Source: Oscillatoriales cyanobacterium
GTDB lineage: Bacteria; Cyanobacteriota; Cyanobacteriia; Cyanobacteriales; Microcoleaceae
Reading direction: 5' to 3'
DNA: 49,865 bases
Assembly (NCBI GenBank): GCA_004292955.1
Contig: RDXX01000025.1
Location: 1-49,865 of the forward strand
The translations under genes and the position numbers were made by a program. The notes under the pieces were generated by a model. The model was not told the origin of the DNA, searched no databases, and was given only the letters and a program-made list of their open reading frames with translations. Below, in pieces: positions 10,399-19,315 of this stretch (the first letter of the stretch is position 1; each line of letters starts with the position of its first letter).

Positions 10399-13300
10399 AT
10401 GAATTCCCAATCAAATCCTAAGCTCAAACTTCTAATCGTCGATGACGAACCGGATAACCTCGATTTGCTTTACCGCACCTTCCATCGAGACTATAAAGTG
10501 CTCAGAGCCGAATCTGGCCCCGCCGCCCTCGAAATTTTGGCAAAAGAGGGAGAGGTTGCTGTGATTATTTCCGATCAGCGAATGCCAAAAATGAGCGGTA
10601 CGGAGTTTCTCAGCCTGACTGCGGCTCAATATCCTGATGTGATCCGAATTATTTTAACTGGCTATACGGATGTTGAAGATTTAGTTGAAGCTATTAATGC
10701 TGGCAAAGTATTCAAATTCGTTACCAAGCCTTGGGATGCTGAAGAACTCAGAGCTCTTGTCAGTCAAGCTGTTGATACTCACAATGTCCTGAAAGCCCGC
10801 ACGAATGAACTGCGTAGGGCTCTCTCGCAAGAATCGCTGCTTTATGCCGTTACCAATACTATTCGATCGGCTCCCAATTACCAGCAAATGCTGCAAAGAA
10901 TTGTGGAAACTGTCGGGCAGATGTTTGAGGTGAGTTGCTGTTTGCTGCGGCCGTTCCAAGACGGCCGGGTGGCTGATGAGTGGTTCGTTTACCAGAAGGC
11001 CGAAAGTAAAGGGTTGCGGGGCGATTCTGAAGCTAGACGAGATGCTTCTAGCGCCCGACTTTCGCCGGATTTGCTGCCGGATTTGGTTTGGGAAACTCTG
11101 GATGTGGAGGTGATTCAAGATGCTCAAACTGACGATCGAGTTTTAAGCTGGGACAATGAGCAGCGATTGCAGGCTTACCAAGCTGCGAATATTCGATCGA
11201 GCTTAATCGTACCGCTGTTTTACCAAATGGAACTGATGGCAGTCTTGGCGCTGCACCAGTTCGATCGACCGCGCCAGTGGGAAGACCACGAGGTACAGTT
11301 AGTAATTACGGTGGCCGACCAAGCGGCTTTGGCCCTTTCTCAGGCCCGGGCTTACGAACAGGTACGGGCGCTGGCAAAGCGCGAGACCTTAGTCAATACT
11401 ATTACTACGGCAATTCGATCGAGCCTCGACCCCCAAAATATTTTTGCAGCGATTACTCAACAACTCGGCCAAGCTTTGCAAGTTGACGGCTGCGCCCTAT
11501 CTCTGTGGACAGAAGATGATGAATATGTCCAGTGCGTTGGTCTCTACGACACAAATAGGGATACGGTGGCTGTAAAACAGGGTTTTAACAATTCAGAGGT
11601 AGTTGCGAATCCTCCAAGCCCTCAAACTGCTGCTGAGAGTGCTGCTGCGAACCCTCCCGGCTGGGTTTTTGCCCATCCTTCCCTGCCGCAGTCTTTGGTG
11701 CCGATTCGCGGCAATCCGGTGTTGCTGCAAGTTATGGTATCAAAAGAGCCCGTGGCGATTGAAGACCTCAACGAACGCCCCGATTTAAATGTTACAGAAC
11801 TGCAAGTGCGATCGCCAGCCCGCGCCCTGTTAGTCGTGCCCTTAATCTCCGAAGGCAAAATCATCGGCAGCATTTCGCTGCGCCAAAATTGCAGCACCCG
11901 CCGCTGGAACCTCTCAGACATTGACCTGGCTCAAATAGTGGCAACTCAAGCTGCTTTGGCGGTGCAGCAGTCGCGCCTCTACCAGACTACCAGACAGCAG
12001 GCGGAACGGCTTTTGGAAGCCGATCGGCTCAAAACCGAATTTTTCCAAAATATCTCCCACGAATTCCGCACCCCTCTCACCCTAACTATCGGCCCTCTAG
12101 AATCAGCTTGCGGCCGCAAAGAAGACTTACCCTACGAACAAGCCGTCATCGCCTTGCGTAATTCCCGCCGCCTCCTGCGGTTGGTAAATCAACTGCTGGA
12201 CTTGCAGCGCCTCGATGCAGGACGGATGCAGCCGAGTTTTCGCCCGTGCGATTTAGTCGGTTTTTGTTACTCTACGGCAGAGTCTTTCCGCGCCTACTGC
12301 GACAAAAAAGGACTGCACTTAATTACCCAACTGCAAGACTGTCCTTTACTTTATTTAGATATTGAAAGATTTGACAAAGTTATTTACAACCTGCTATCAA
12401 ATGCTGTCAAATTCACCCCAGAAGGGGGAACAATCACCCTGACAGTTGAACCAGCCGGCGCTCACTGTTTGTTGCAAGTAAAAGACACCGGCATCGGCAT
12501 TCGCACCGAACAAATTCCCTATTTATTCGAGCGCTTTCACCAAGCCGAAGGTTCCGCCAGCCGTTCCTACGAAGGCAGCGGTTTAGGTTTGGCACTTGTC
12601 AAAGAATTAGTCGAACTCCACGGCGGTCAAATTTCCGTCGATTCTGTTTACGGCGAAGGTACTACTTTTACCGTTTGGCTGCACTTCGGTTCGACTCATT
12701 TGCCCCCGGAACGGGTACTGGAAATCCCCGCCGAGTTTCACGCATCCAAAGCTGCGGTGGAACTGGCAGATGTGGAAGCTGACTTGTCGGAAGACGAGGC
12801 AGAAAATCATAACTTTGAGGCTCTAGAACCGATAAATTCCGAAACAGTAGCTGGCACGGTTTTGGTGGTTGACGACAATCCAGATTTGCGCTTTTATGTG
12901 TCGGGAATTCTGCGAGAGTCAGGCTTTGCAGTTTTGCTAGCCCGCAACGGAGAAGAAGGATTTGCTGTGGCAAAAAACCGCCGTCCGGATTTAATTGTCA
13001 CGGATTTGATGATGCCTGTGATCTCGGGTTTGGATTTGATTCGGATGATTCGACAGGATGAAGACTTGCGGGGAACTCCGGCAATTTTGCTAACTGCTAA
13101 AGCCGACGCAGATACTCGGATTGAAGGAGTAGAACGGGGTGCTGATGCTTATTTATCGAAGCCTTTTAACGATCGCGAATTGTTGGCAGAAGTGCGGAAT
13201 TTAATCGCCCTCAAGCAAAACGAGCGGCGAGTGCAGCAGTTGAACAATTATTTAACTGAGTCGGTGCTGCGCCGATTTTTGCCGCCGTCGATGGTGAAAG

Positions 13301-13917
13301 CCGCTGCGGCTGGAGATTTGGCCTTGGATTTGCGCCCGGAACCGCGATTGATTACTATTTTGTTTAGCGATATTGTCGGTTTTACTCAAATGGCAAATAC
13401 GCTGCGATCGCGCCGGGTAGCTGAGCTGTTGAATGAATATTTGGCGGCAATGACTAAGGCTATTTTTGACAGCGGCGGTACGGTGGACAAGTTTGTGGGA
13501 GATGCGGTAATGGCTCTCTTTGGCGCGCCGGAGGAACTAACGCCAAACGAGCAAGTGCGCCGCGCTATAGCTGCTGCAAGGCTTATGCTGCGAGCTCTGA
13601 AGCAACTTAACGAGCGCTGGTTGGAGCAGGGAATTGTGGGGGAAAATGGGGTGCCTCCGGTGCGGTTTCGCTGCGGTATTCACCAGGGTACTGCGGTGGT
13701 GGGGATGTTTGGCGGCCCCGATCGATCGGATTATACTGCGATCGGGCCGAGCGTGAATATTGCTGCTCGTTTGCAAGAGGTGGCGGAACCAAACTCTGTG
13801 CTGATTTCGGCTGCGGTTGCAGATTATGTTGAGGAGAATCGAATTGTTAAATATAAGCCGCTGCAACTCAAGGGAATTGATGAAACAGTGTTGACTTTTA
13901 TGCTGAATTGTGATTAG
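10399..13917 (+). CDS. cyaC: Hybrid histidine kinase/adenylyl cyclase, CyaC type
   Basis: This 1172-residue cytoplasmic protein has a receiver domain (about 10-127, Asp59) and two GAF domains (about 148-315 and 331-530). These are followed by a histidine kinase (HisKA with His554 in ISHEFRTP; ATPase about 640-760), a second receiver (about 820-940, Asp869), and a class III adenylyl cyclase (about 985-1172). The cyclase has metal ligands Asp991 (FSDIVGFT) and Asp1035 (GDAVMALFG), Lys1031 and Thr1113 for adenine, and transition-state residues Asn1120 and Arg1124. All catalytic residues are intact, so it should make cAMP under phosphorelay control. Architecture and length match CyaC of Anabaena and Arthrospira. 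Lys-Thr in the purine pocket is the pattern of bicarbonate-responsive class IIIb cyclases. GGAG precedes the ATG. Two heptamer arrays lie upstream and one directly downstream. Confidence 0.93.
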   Translation: MNSQSNPKLKLLIVDDEPDNLDLLYRTFHRDYKVLRAESGPAALEILAKEGEVAVIISDQRMPKMSGTEFLSLTAAQYPDVIRIILTGYTDVEDLVEAINAGKVFKFVTKPWDAEELRALVSQAVDTHNVLKARTNELRRALSQESLLYAVTNTIRSAPNYQQMLQRIVETVGQMFEVSCCLLRPFQDGRVADEWFVYQKAESKGLRGDSEARRDASSARLSPDLLPDLVWETLDVEVIQDAQTDDRVLSWDNEQRLQAYQAANIRSSLIVPLFYQMELMAVLALHQFDRPRQWEDHEVQLVITVADQAALALSQARAYEQVRALAKRETLVNTITTAIRSSLDPQNIFAAITQQLGQALQVDGCALSLWTEDDEYVQCVGLYDTNRDTVAVKQGFNNSEVVANPPSPQTAAESAAANPPGWVFAHPSLPQSLVPIRGNPVLLQVMVSKEPVAIEDLNERPDLNVTELQVRSPARALLVVPLISEGKIIGSISLRQNCSTRRWNLSDIDLAQIVATQAALAVQQSRLYQTTRQQAERLLEADRLKTEFFQNISHEFRTPLTLTIGPLESACGRKEDLPYEQAVIALRNSRRLLRLVNQLLDLQRLDAGRMQPSFRPCDLVGFCYSTAESFRAYCDKKGLHLITQLQDCPLLYLDIERFDKVIYNLLSNAVKFTPEGGTITLTVEPAGAHCLLQVKDTGIGIRTEQIPYLFERFHQAEGSASRSYEGSGLGLALVKELVELHGGQISVDSVYGEGTTFTVWLHFGSTHLPPERVLEIPAEFHASKAAVELADVEADLSEDEAENHNFEALEPINSETVAGTVLVVDDNPDLRFYVSGILRESGFAVLLARNGEEGFAVAKNRRPDLIVTDLMMPVISGLDLIRMIRQDEDLRGTPAILLTAKADADTRIEGVERGADAYLSKPFNDRELLAEVRNLIALKQNERRVQQLNNYLTESVLRRFLPPSMVKAAAAGDLALDLRPEPRLITILFSDIVGFTQMANTLRSRRVAELLNEYLAAMTKAIFDSGGTVDKFVGDAVMALFGAPEELTPNEQVRRAIAAARLMLRALKQLNERWLEQGIVGENGVPPVRFRCGIHQGTAVVGMFGGPDRSDYTAIGPSVNIAARLQEVAEPNSVLISAAVADYVEENRIVKYKPLQLKGIDETVLTFMLNCD

Positions 13918-13987
13918 TCATTGGTTGTTTGTTATTGGTTATTAGTTGTTTGTTATTAGTTATTGGTTATTTGTTGTTTGTTGTTTG
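13918..13987. repeat. Degenerate heptamer array, 10 units of TTRTTNG
   Basis: Ten 7-base units (TTATTGG, TTATTAG, TTGTTTG, TTATTTG and variants; the first is TCATTGG) begin at the base directly after the cyaC stop codon. The period is exact while individual units vary. The array is therefore part of the cyaC 3' untranslated region. The rest of the 13918-14240 gap holds no gene, only a dispersed repeat at 14141. Confidence 0.88.
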
Positions 13988-14140
13988 CGACCAACGCTCA
14001 ATATCTAATAGCCATCTCTAATAATTATTGTGGAACAGGCATCCTGCCTGTTCAATACGAGTCTCGATCGCTATGAATGAGTAGGGAATTGGCGATCGCA
14101 ATTTGTAGAATCATCGAAGTGTTTGGTATTTGGTGTCAGG

Positions 14141-14178
14141 GGCGATTCACGAAGAGGGATAACTTCGCTTCACGCTCT
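14141..14178. repeat. Dispersed repeat, copy 1
   Basis: It shares GGCGATTC, then GGGATA, then CTTCGCTTCACGCTCT with 40088-40123. The left half differs between copies. It lies upstream of the papain-fold toxin gene. Confidence 0.65.
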
Positions 14179-14240
14179 TTTTTCGGTGGGGCGAATCCGG
14201 TCGAGATAGCTACGCCGCGCGTACATTTCAACCGAGGACG

Positions 14241-14816
14241 TTGCAAGTGCACTTGAACCAGAGTGCGATCGAGAATAACGGTGAAATTGAGCAGCGGCGC
14301 GAAATCTCAAAACGCAGACGAGAAGACTTGATACCGTCCGCGACTATGAGTTATTCGCACGAACAGCAAATACAGAATGGGAATTGTTTTGAGATATACT
14401 TTTATCTATGCGTAGGAGGTAAACTTTCCACTTTGAGTTTAGAGCCGAGTAGTTTAGATGATATCCGTCTAGAGATAGCTAAAATTGCTACCCTTTATGG
14501 AGTTTTTCAATGTGTTGAATGTAGTCAGGCAATCAAAGAGTTCTTGACAGTCAGAAAGGTGCATGGGAAGCAAATTAAGCTCGATTTAGGCAGGCAAGAC
14601 CTACCTTGGTCAGTGATTTATGATTTACGACGAGGGCAGCAAATTGCTACTAATGGCTACCACATCGGAATATCAATTACAGTTGACGGAGAGGAAATTG
14701 TTTTTGACAATATAGATCGTAGTGGCGTAACTCGGCAGGAATGGCTACAAAATTTAACATCTCCTACTCTGGAACTGGGTATGGGAAGTTTTAAGATTAT
14801 AGAAGAGGAATTTTGA
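14241..14816 (+). CDS. Stand-alone papain-fold toxin (Tox-PL-2-like)
   Basis: This protein of up to 191 residues resembles the papain-fold toxin domains found at the C-termini of polymorphic toxins. It has a candidate catalytic Cys91 or Cys94 (FQCVECSQAI), His141 (TNGYHIGI) and Asp156 (EEIVFDN). Members are predicted cysteine peptidases or deamidases. Here the domain is free-standing, with no delivery module. The start is uncertain: TTG at 14241 has GAGG upstream, while the ATG at 14346 begins the conserved part but lacks a ribosome site. The Arg/Glu-rich first 35 residues may be a remnant of a longer protein. A small gene follows after 42 bases and is the likely immunity partner. Confidence 0.6.
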   Translation: MQVHLNQSAIENNGEIEQRREISKRRREDLIPSATMSYSHEQQIQNGNCFEIYFYLCVGGKLSTLSLEPSSLDDIRLEIAKIATLYGVFQCVECSQAIKEFLTVRKVHGKQIKLDLGRQDLPWSVIYDLRRGQQIATNGYHIGISITVDGEEIVFDNIDRSGVTRQEWLQNLTSPTLELGMGSFKIIEEEF

Positions 14817-14858
14817 GCGGCAAAGCTGACCAACTTTTGAAAAATATTGAGGTGGATA

Positions 14859-15224
14859 ATGCACGATTTATATACGCTGATTCACAAAATCAAGAAAGCT
14901 CCTTCAATGTACTTGGGAAGACACTCAATTATTTGCCTTCAGGCTTTTTTATCGGGTTACAGCGTTGCTAAACATGAGTTGGGAGAACAGCCAACAAAAC
15001 AAGACAGCGATTTTATGTCGTTTCCTGAATGGATACGAAAAAGATTCAACGTGCAGACTAGCCAATCTTGGGCTAACATCATTCTTTTTTATTCTGAAGA
15101 CGAAAGTAAAGCACTCGATCAATTTTTTGAACTGTTAGATGAATTTATCGATCGGCATTCTTCTACTGACACTTTACGCGAAGGCGAATTGGATATAGGG
15201 GAGAAGTTGCCAGCGCATCATTAG
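14859..15224 (+). CDS. Small protein, probable immunity partner of the papain-fold toxin
   Basis: This 121-residue soluble protein begins MHDLYTLIHKIKKAPSMYLG. It contains a FLSGYSVAKHELG segment and an acidic C-terminal half (LDQFFELLDEFIDRH). Its function was not recognised with certainty, but this MYLGR-type N-terminus is familiar from small proteins beside polymorphic-toxin genes. The ATG at 14859 is preferred over an upstream TTG because GAGG lies six bases ahead of it. It sits 42 bases after the toxin-like gene on the same strand, so co-expression is likely. Immunity function is inferred from position, size and acidity. Confidence 0.5.
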   Translation: MHDLYTLIHKIKKAPSMYLGRHSIICLQAFLSGYSVAKHELGEQPTKQDSDFMSFPEWIRKRFNVQTSQSWANIILFYSEDESKALDQFFELLDEFIDRHSSTDTLREGELDIGEKLPAHH

Positions 15225-15352
15225 TTCAGAGAAAGTGCGATCGCTCTTGTTTGAAAAAAATAAGGACGATCGCTGCTGTTTCAAAATAATTTATAAGGGA
15301 GATCGCTGCCTTCTTTATGACCACAATCATCGTTTTTTTATTTGAGACATTA

Positions 15353-15631
15353 CTATCGTAGGGCTGGGGAAGGCGATATCGACTCTACTGTTTTTTCTTC
15401 GGGTTGACTGGTAAGATAGAGGGTATCCGGACTAAAATCTTGCTCGTGGGGCCATTGAATGCTGCCAAAAGTAAGTTTGACTTGCTGAAAATATTCGATA
15501 TTTTGAAGTTCGGTGAATATTCCTTTGTCGAGATAGGGAGTGACATTAAAGAGACGAATTTCGCCATTACTAAAGGTGAGGCGAAGTCGATAGTTTTCTA
15601 AGGGTTCGACCTTGATGACTTTGGGAGACAT
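15353..15631 (-). CDS. DUF2442 protein
   Basis: This 92-residue protein has the DUF2442 pattern: PKVIKVEPLENYRLRLTFSNGEIRLFNVTPYLDKGIFTEL, then FQQVKLTFGSIQWPHEQDFSPDTLY. The ATG at 15631 is preferred over an upstream in-frame start at 15700 because CGGAG precedes it and the family normally begins there. It lies 14 bases after the DUF4160 gene. DUF4160 and DUF2442 genes often travel as a pair, and a toxin-antitoxin-like role has been suggested, but no activity is established here. Confidence 0.82.
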   Translation of the reverse strand: MSPKVIKVEPLENYRLRLTFSNGEIRLFNVTPYLDKGIFTELQNIEYFQQVKLTFGSIQWPHEQDFSPDTLYLTSQPEEKTVESISPSPALR

Positions 15632-15645
15632 ATAATTACTCCGAA

Positions 15646-15915
15646 TCACTGGAGGGGGTTGATTTTGAAGACTTGTTGCCCATTGACTGCGAGTTGCCAA
15701 TCCGCCATCAGTTCATCTTGATGGATTTCGATCCAGGCTTGAACCAGCTTGAGTTTAGATCTTTGTAGTTGCCCCTCAAGGATATCGCCATTAGGGATGG
15801 CAAATACGGCTTCATCGTCTTGATAGCTGACGTGGATGTGCGGGCATTGATGTTTTTGGTTATCAAAGTAGTACATTCTGACGATGACACCATAAAACAT
15901 TGAAATTACAGGCAT
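15646..15915 (-). CDS. DUF4160 protein
   Basis: This 89-residue protein is typical of DUF4160: MPVISMFYGVIVRMYYFD, then HQCPHIHVSYQDDEAVFAIPNGDILEG, and a helical end containing LVQAWIEIHQDELMADW. It is the upstream member of a two-gene unit with the DUF2442 gene. The His-rich HIHV motif is a family hallmark whose role is unknown. The pair is common in cyanobacteria and often accompanies mobile or toxin-antitoxin genes. Confidence 0.85.
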   Translation of the reverse strand: MPVISMFYGVIVRMYYFDNQKHQCPHIHVSYQDDEAVFAIPNGDILEGQLQRSKLKLVQAWIEIHQDELMADWQLAVNGQQVFKINPLQ

Positions 15916-16233
15916 GGCGACTGATTTTGGGCGTTGATTATACTTTCTATTGTAAGCGATCGCGCTAAATCTTGCGATATTTGTGGGGTTTGGGCGATCT
16001 CGTTCTTGACGCTCGGTGGGGATCTCGCTCCGGGTTGAACAATAATAAGGGCCAGCGCTCTTTCATTTTCAACTATAGCTCATCAGAAACAAGAAAGGGC
16101 GATCGATCTGGGAAAACGGCAATTTACCACCAGGAGTTCATTTTTGCGATCGATCATCACCAAAGTCACATTAAACGCCGATGAATGTTAGGCTGAGAGA
16201 GGAAACTCAACTGACGGGAGAGGGGCGATGCCA
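15916..16233. other. Intergenic region, nothing recognised
   Basis: About 320 bases lie between the DUF4160 start and the GTPase stop. HIP1 and GATCGATC motifs are present. The only long frame (15972-16184, 70 codons) has no ribosome site or recognisable product. No hairpin terminator for the GTPase was found. Confidence 0.45.
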
Positions 16234-17430
16234 CTATATTTCCGTAGTAAAGCGTCGAATAAAGTTTTCCAAATTTCTCTTAGAGATGAGCCCTTTAACC
16301 ATTTTCTTTGCAAAATTTTCTAGCTCATGTATTGAAACCCTAACATTATCAACATAAAGCTTTTTAGCTCTATATCCTATCATTCCAGCACAAATTACAT
16401 AGCACAGCGTTTGTAGAACAACTCCAGCAGCATAGCCAGCAGCAGTTCCAAAACCCAGCGATACAGTAGTTCCAGAAAATCCCGCTACAAGTTTTGATAT
16501 GCCAGTTCCCCATTTAATAAATTCAAATTTCCAGCCGAATTCTTGATGAAACTCACTATAAAAATTTTTTGCTTGCAATTCAGCGTCTTCAATATCTTCT
16601 TTAGTCAAGTTGCTGATAGATTTGCAAGCTAGAATTATTTTGTGGATCATTTGTATAATTTCTTCATCAAACTTCGGTATTTCATGGATTGGAATTCCTG
16701 AAGCTGCAAGAGAAGTTACTTTTATCATTGTTTCACGAATAACACTTGCACAGTCTTTTGATTTACTTCTAAGAATTAGATTGAACAAAAAAGCTTTCTG
16801 AGAATCTTCAAGTCCTCTGGCAATAGCCTCTTTTAATTCTTCAATTCCAATTTCTTGTGCCACCAGACTGCAAATTCCTAAAATTTTTGGAGAGGAATGA
16901 CCTAAATCTCTTTCGATTTGATGCTTTATCTTTAACCAGTCCTCTCTTGGGGGAACTGTGTCTATTTTAGAGATGGCTATAACGATGTGAGAGGCATATA
17001 TTTGTTTTAATATAAAAAAATCTGTCTTATTACTCGCAGTCCAGCCAGATGCAGCATTAACGAAATAAACAACTAAATCTGCTCCCCTGTAGAAACTTAC
17101 ATCTGTTCCTGGTGCTCTCAGTCCAGGCGTATCAATAATTTTCACAGCTTTAGACAATGTGGGTACTTCGTATGGATCATCAGTTACTGTAGATCCCGTG
17201 ATGATAGATACCTCTGCAACTTCTTCGCCCCGAATAGCATTGACTGTAGAAGACTTGCCACTATTAACTTCTCCAACAAAAGCTATTTTTAACCCCTCTC
17301 TTAACTTTTTAATCAATTGCTTTGTGGATTCCGTATTTCTAAAATTTTGCATATGTCGAAGATTGCGTTTGTAGGTGTGTTGGCTGTTAAGGAAATTGAG
17401 CGCTATACGTCCTATGCTTACTCGGGCCAC
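16234..17430 (-). CDS. Membrane-associated GTPase (Era/dynamin-like G domain)
   Basis: This protein of up to 398 residues has a G domain near its N-terminus: G1 GEVNSGKSS, G3 IDTPGLR, and G4 as SKID rather than NKID. The C-terminal third has a Gly/Ala-rich hydrophobic segment (SGTTVSLGFGTAAGYAAG, then VVLQTLCYVICAGMIGY), likely one or two membrane helices, then a basic tail. The layout recalls IRG- and dynamin-like GTPases acting on membranes. The start is uncertain: GTG at 17430 or ATG at 17352 (MQNFRNTESTKQ), neither with a strong ribosome site; the shorter form still keeps the whole G domain. It is divergent from the NB-ARC gene at 17756. Low GC suggests acquired DNA. The cellular role is unknown. 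Confidence 0.75.
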   Translation of the reverse strand: MARVSIGRIALNFLNSQHTYKRNLRHMQNFRNTESTKQLIKKLREGLKIAFVGEVNSGKSSTVNAIRGEEVAEVSIITGSTVTDDPYEVPTLSKAVKIIDTPGLRAPGTDVSFYRGADLVVYFVNAASGWTASNKTDFFILKQIYASHIVIAISKIDTVPPREDWLKIKHQIERDLGHSSPKILGICSLVAQEIGIEELKEAIARGLEDSQKAFLFNLILRSKSKDCASVIRETMIKVTSLAASGIPIHEIPKFDEEIIQMIHKIILACKSISNLTKEDIEDAELQAKNFYSEFHQEFGWKFEFIKWGTGISKLVAGFSGTTVSLGFGTAAGYAAGVVLQTLCYVICAGMIGYRAKKLYVDNVRVSIHELENFAKKMVKGLISKRNLENFIRRFTTEI

Positions 17431-17755
17431 TTTGTGTATTGCAAGTTATACAAATCCGATGAGCTTACCCTGGATTTTTCAGCTTTTCTTGACTCCGGTT
17501 GGGAATCCGTTTGAGGCGATTTCACTTGTCATGAGGCATCAGTAGATTTAGCAAATAGCCAGAAACACCTTGATAATTTCCTCATTATTCCTTAGAAATA
17601 ACGAATTTGCCTATCCAAAAAATGTTCTATTTTGCCGCCATTATTTTACCTACTTTCACTTTATTTAATCTGGTTTTATACGAAACTGTATGAAAATGTA
17701 CCAAAAAGCTGGAAATGTGAGCTACAATACATAAAACATCACACTCCGTGACCAG
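17431..17755. promoter_or_regulatory. Shared upstream region of the divergent GTPase and NB-ARC genes
   Basis: This AT-rich intergenic region must hold both promoters. TACAAT at 17723-17728 is a possible -10 for the NB-ARC gene, without a good -35. Repeated TGTA-containing half-sites near 17690-17705 (ACTGTATG, AATGTACC) could be an operator. No gene is seen. Confidence 0.35.
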
Positions 17756-19108
17756 ATGGATCTTAAAGAAGTGTTAAAACTCGCAGATGATATAGTATTT
17801 GCTAAAACGGGTCAGCACCTTGACGATTTACAAGCAGCAGTATTGCAAGGAACTCTACAACGTGAGACATACAAGCAAATAGCGAAGGATTTTGACTGTT
17901 CTGAAAGTCGCATCAGGGAAATCGGATCGGAATTATGGCAGATACTTTCAGAAGACTTAGGGGAAGATGTTAATAAAAAGAATTTTCGATCGGCAATGGA
18001 GAGGTGGCAAGTTTCAAATGTCTCCAATTTTGCAAAAGATGTTGTAGGGATTGGTATCTTTAACATTTGTGGAGAAGCTAGACACCCGCCAAACATACCA
18101 AACTCACACCCACAAAATCAAGAAACATCGCATCAAGAGTTAAGCGAGATGCCGGAATTAGGTGCTTTCTACGATCGCACTTCCGAACTCAAAACCCTCA
18201 CAACCTCGATTCTACAACAAAACAGCCGCCTCATAACCATCACCGGCGGACTCGGCATCGGCAAAACATCCCTAGCAATACAACTCGTACAACAAATAAA
18301 AGACGAATTTGAATACGTCATTTGGTGCAATCTCGACACATCCCCCACCCTCGGTGAATTTGAAGCCAACTTAATCCAGTTTTTATCGCAGTCCCAAAAG
18401 CAAGAATCACCCACAACCAACCAGAAAGCATTACCCCTAATTAAATATTTACAAAAACATCGGTGTTTAATAGTCTTAGATGACATTCACAACCTGTTCA
18501 GCAGCAGCGAATTAGCAGGAAAATATAAACCGGGATACGAAGAATATCGCTCTTTATTTAAACAAATAGAAAAATTATCCCATCAAAGTTGCTTCCTGCT
18601 AATCGGTTGGGAACCACCCAAAGAAGTTCCTCAACTCACCAGCGAAAATACTCCCATTCGTATTTTACAACTCACAGGCTTAGACAGTGCGGCCGCGCGG
18701 GAAATACTCCGAGATAAAGGATTAACAGAAATCGAGAACTGGGAAACACTCATTCATTGCTACCAAGGCAATCCGTTATGGTTAAAAAGCGTGGCGACTC
18801 TGATGCAAGAGTTAGGAATTGGCGCGGCAGAGTTATTATTAAATGATACCGTATTGTTGCCCGAAGATTTGAAAGATGTTTTACACCAGCAGTTTAGTCG
18901 CTTATCGGAAATAGAAAAACAAGTCCTCTGTTTGTTTTGTCGGGAAAGTGAACCAGTTAACCTGGCAAAATTACTCGAATATGGCACTGTGCGATCGCCA
19001 GATTTGCTCAATGCGCTGCAATCTTTATCGCGGCGTTGCTTCATTGACAAAACAGGAAGTTTTTATACTTTGCCACCTGTCTTGAGGCAGTATGTCCAAG
19101 AATTATGA
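17756..19108 (+). CDS. Short STAND ATPase (NB-ARC) with N-terminal HTH-like domain
   Basis: This 450-residue STAND NTPase begins with an HTH-like domain (about 1-85, QIAKDFDCSESRIREIGSELW) of the kind seen at the N-terminus of vWA-MoxR-associated proteins. The NB-ARC core has Walker A GGLGIGKTS (Lys170) and Walker B CLIVLDDIHN (Asp242/243), then winged-helix-like segments ending YTLPPVLRQYVQEL. STAND proteins usually carry C-terminal WD40, TPR or effector domains; none is present, since the frame stops right after the core. So it may work with a partner or be a trimmed member. It is divergent from the membrane GTPase. STAND ATPases act in bacterial signalling and phage defence; which applies here is unknown. 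Confidence 0.8.
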   Translation: MDLKEVLKLADDIVFAKTGQHLDDLQAAVLQGTLQRETYKQIAKDFDCSESRIREIGSELWQILSEDLGEDVNKKNFRSAMERWQVSNVSNFAKDVVGIGIFNICGEARHPPNIPNSHPQNQETSHQELSEMPELGAFYDRTSELKTLTTSILQQNSRLITITGGLGIGKTSLAIQLVQQIKDEFEYVIWCNLDTSPTLGEFEANLIQFLSQSQKQESPTTNQKALPLIKYLQKHRCLIVLDDIHNLFSSSELAGKYKPGYEEYRSLFKQIEKLSHQSCFLLIGWEPPKEVPQLTSENTPIRILQLTGLDSAAAREILRDKGLTEIENWETLIHCYQGNPLWLKSVATLMQELGIGAAELLLNDTVLLPEDLKDVLHQQFSRLSEIEKQVLCLFCRESEPVNLAKLLEYGTVRSPDLLNALQSLSRRCFIDKTGSFYTLPPVLRQYVQEL

Positions 19109-19315
19109 TTTAACTGTTAAAAATTGCCTGATCTGGTGTTGACTTTTCTCGGTCTTTTACTGTACTATGAGAATGTATATAGAATAATGGAAATAGTGAG
19201 TTTTTTATTTTTAATGCGCCAATTCCCATTATAAATAAAGTATATGTCAATTCGCCAGAATTTGCAATACTAAAACAATACTTTTTTCCCGCCGATCGCA
19301 CTTAAGCACCAATCA

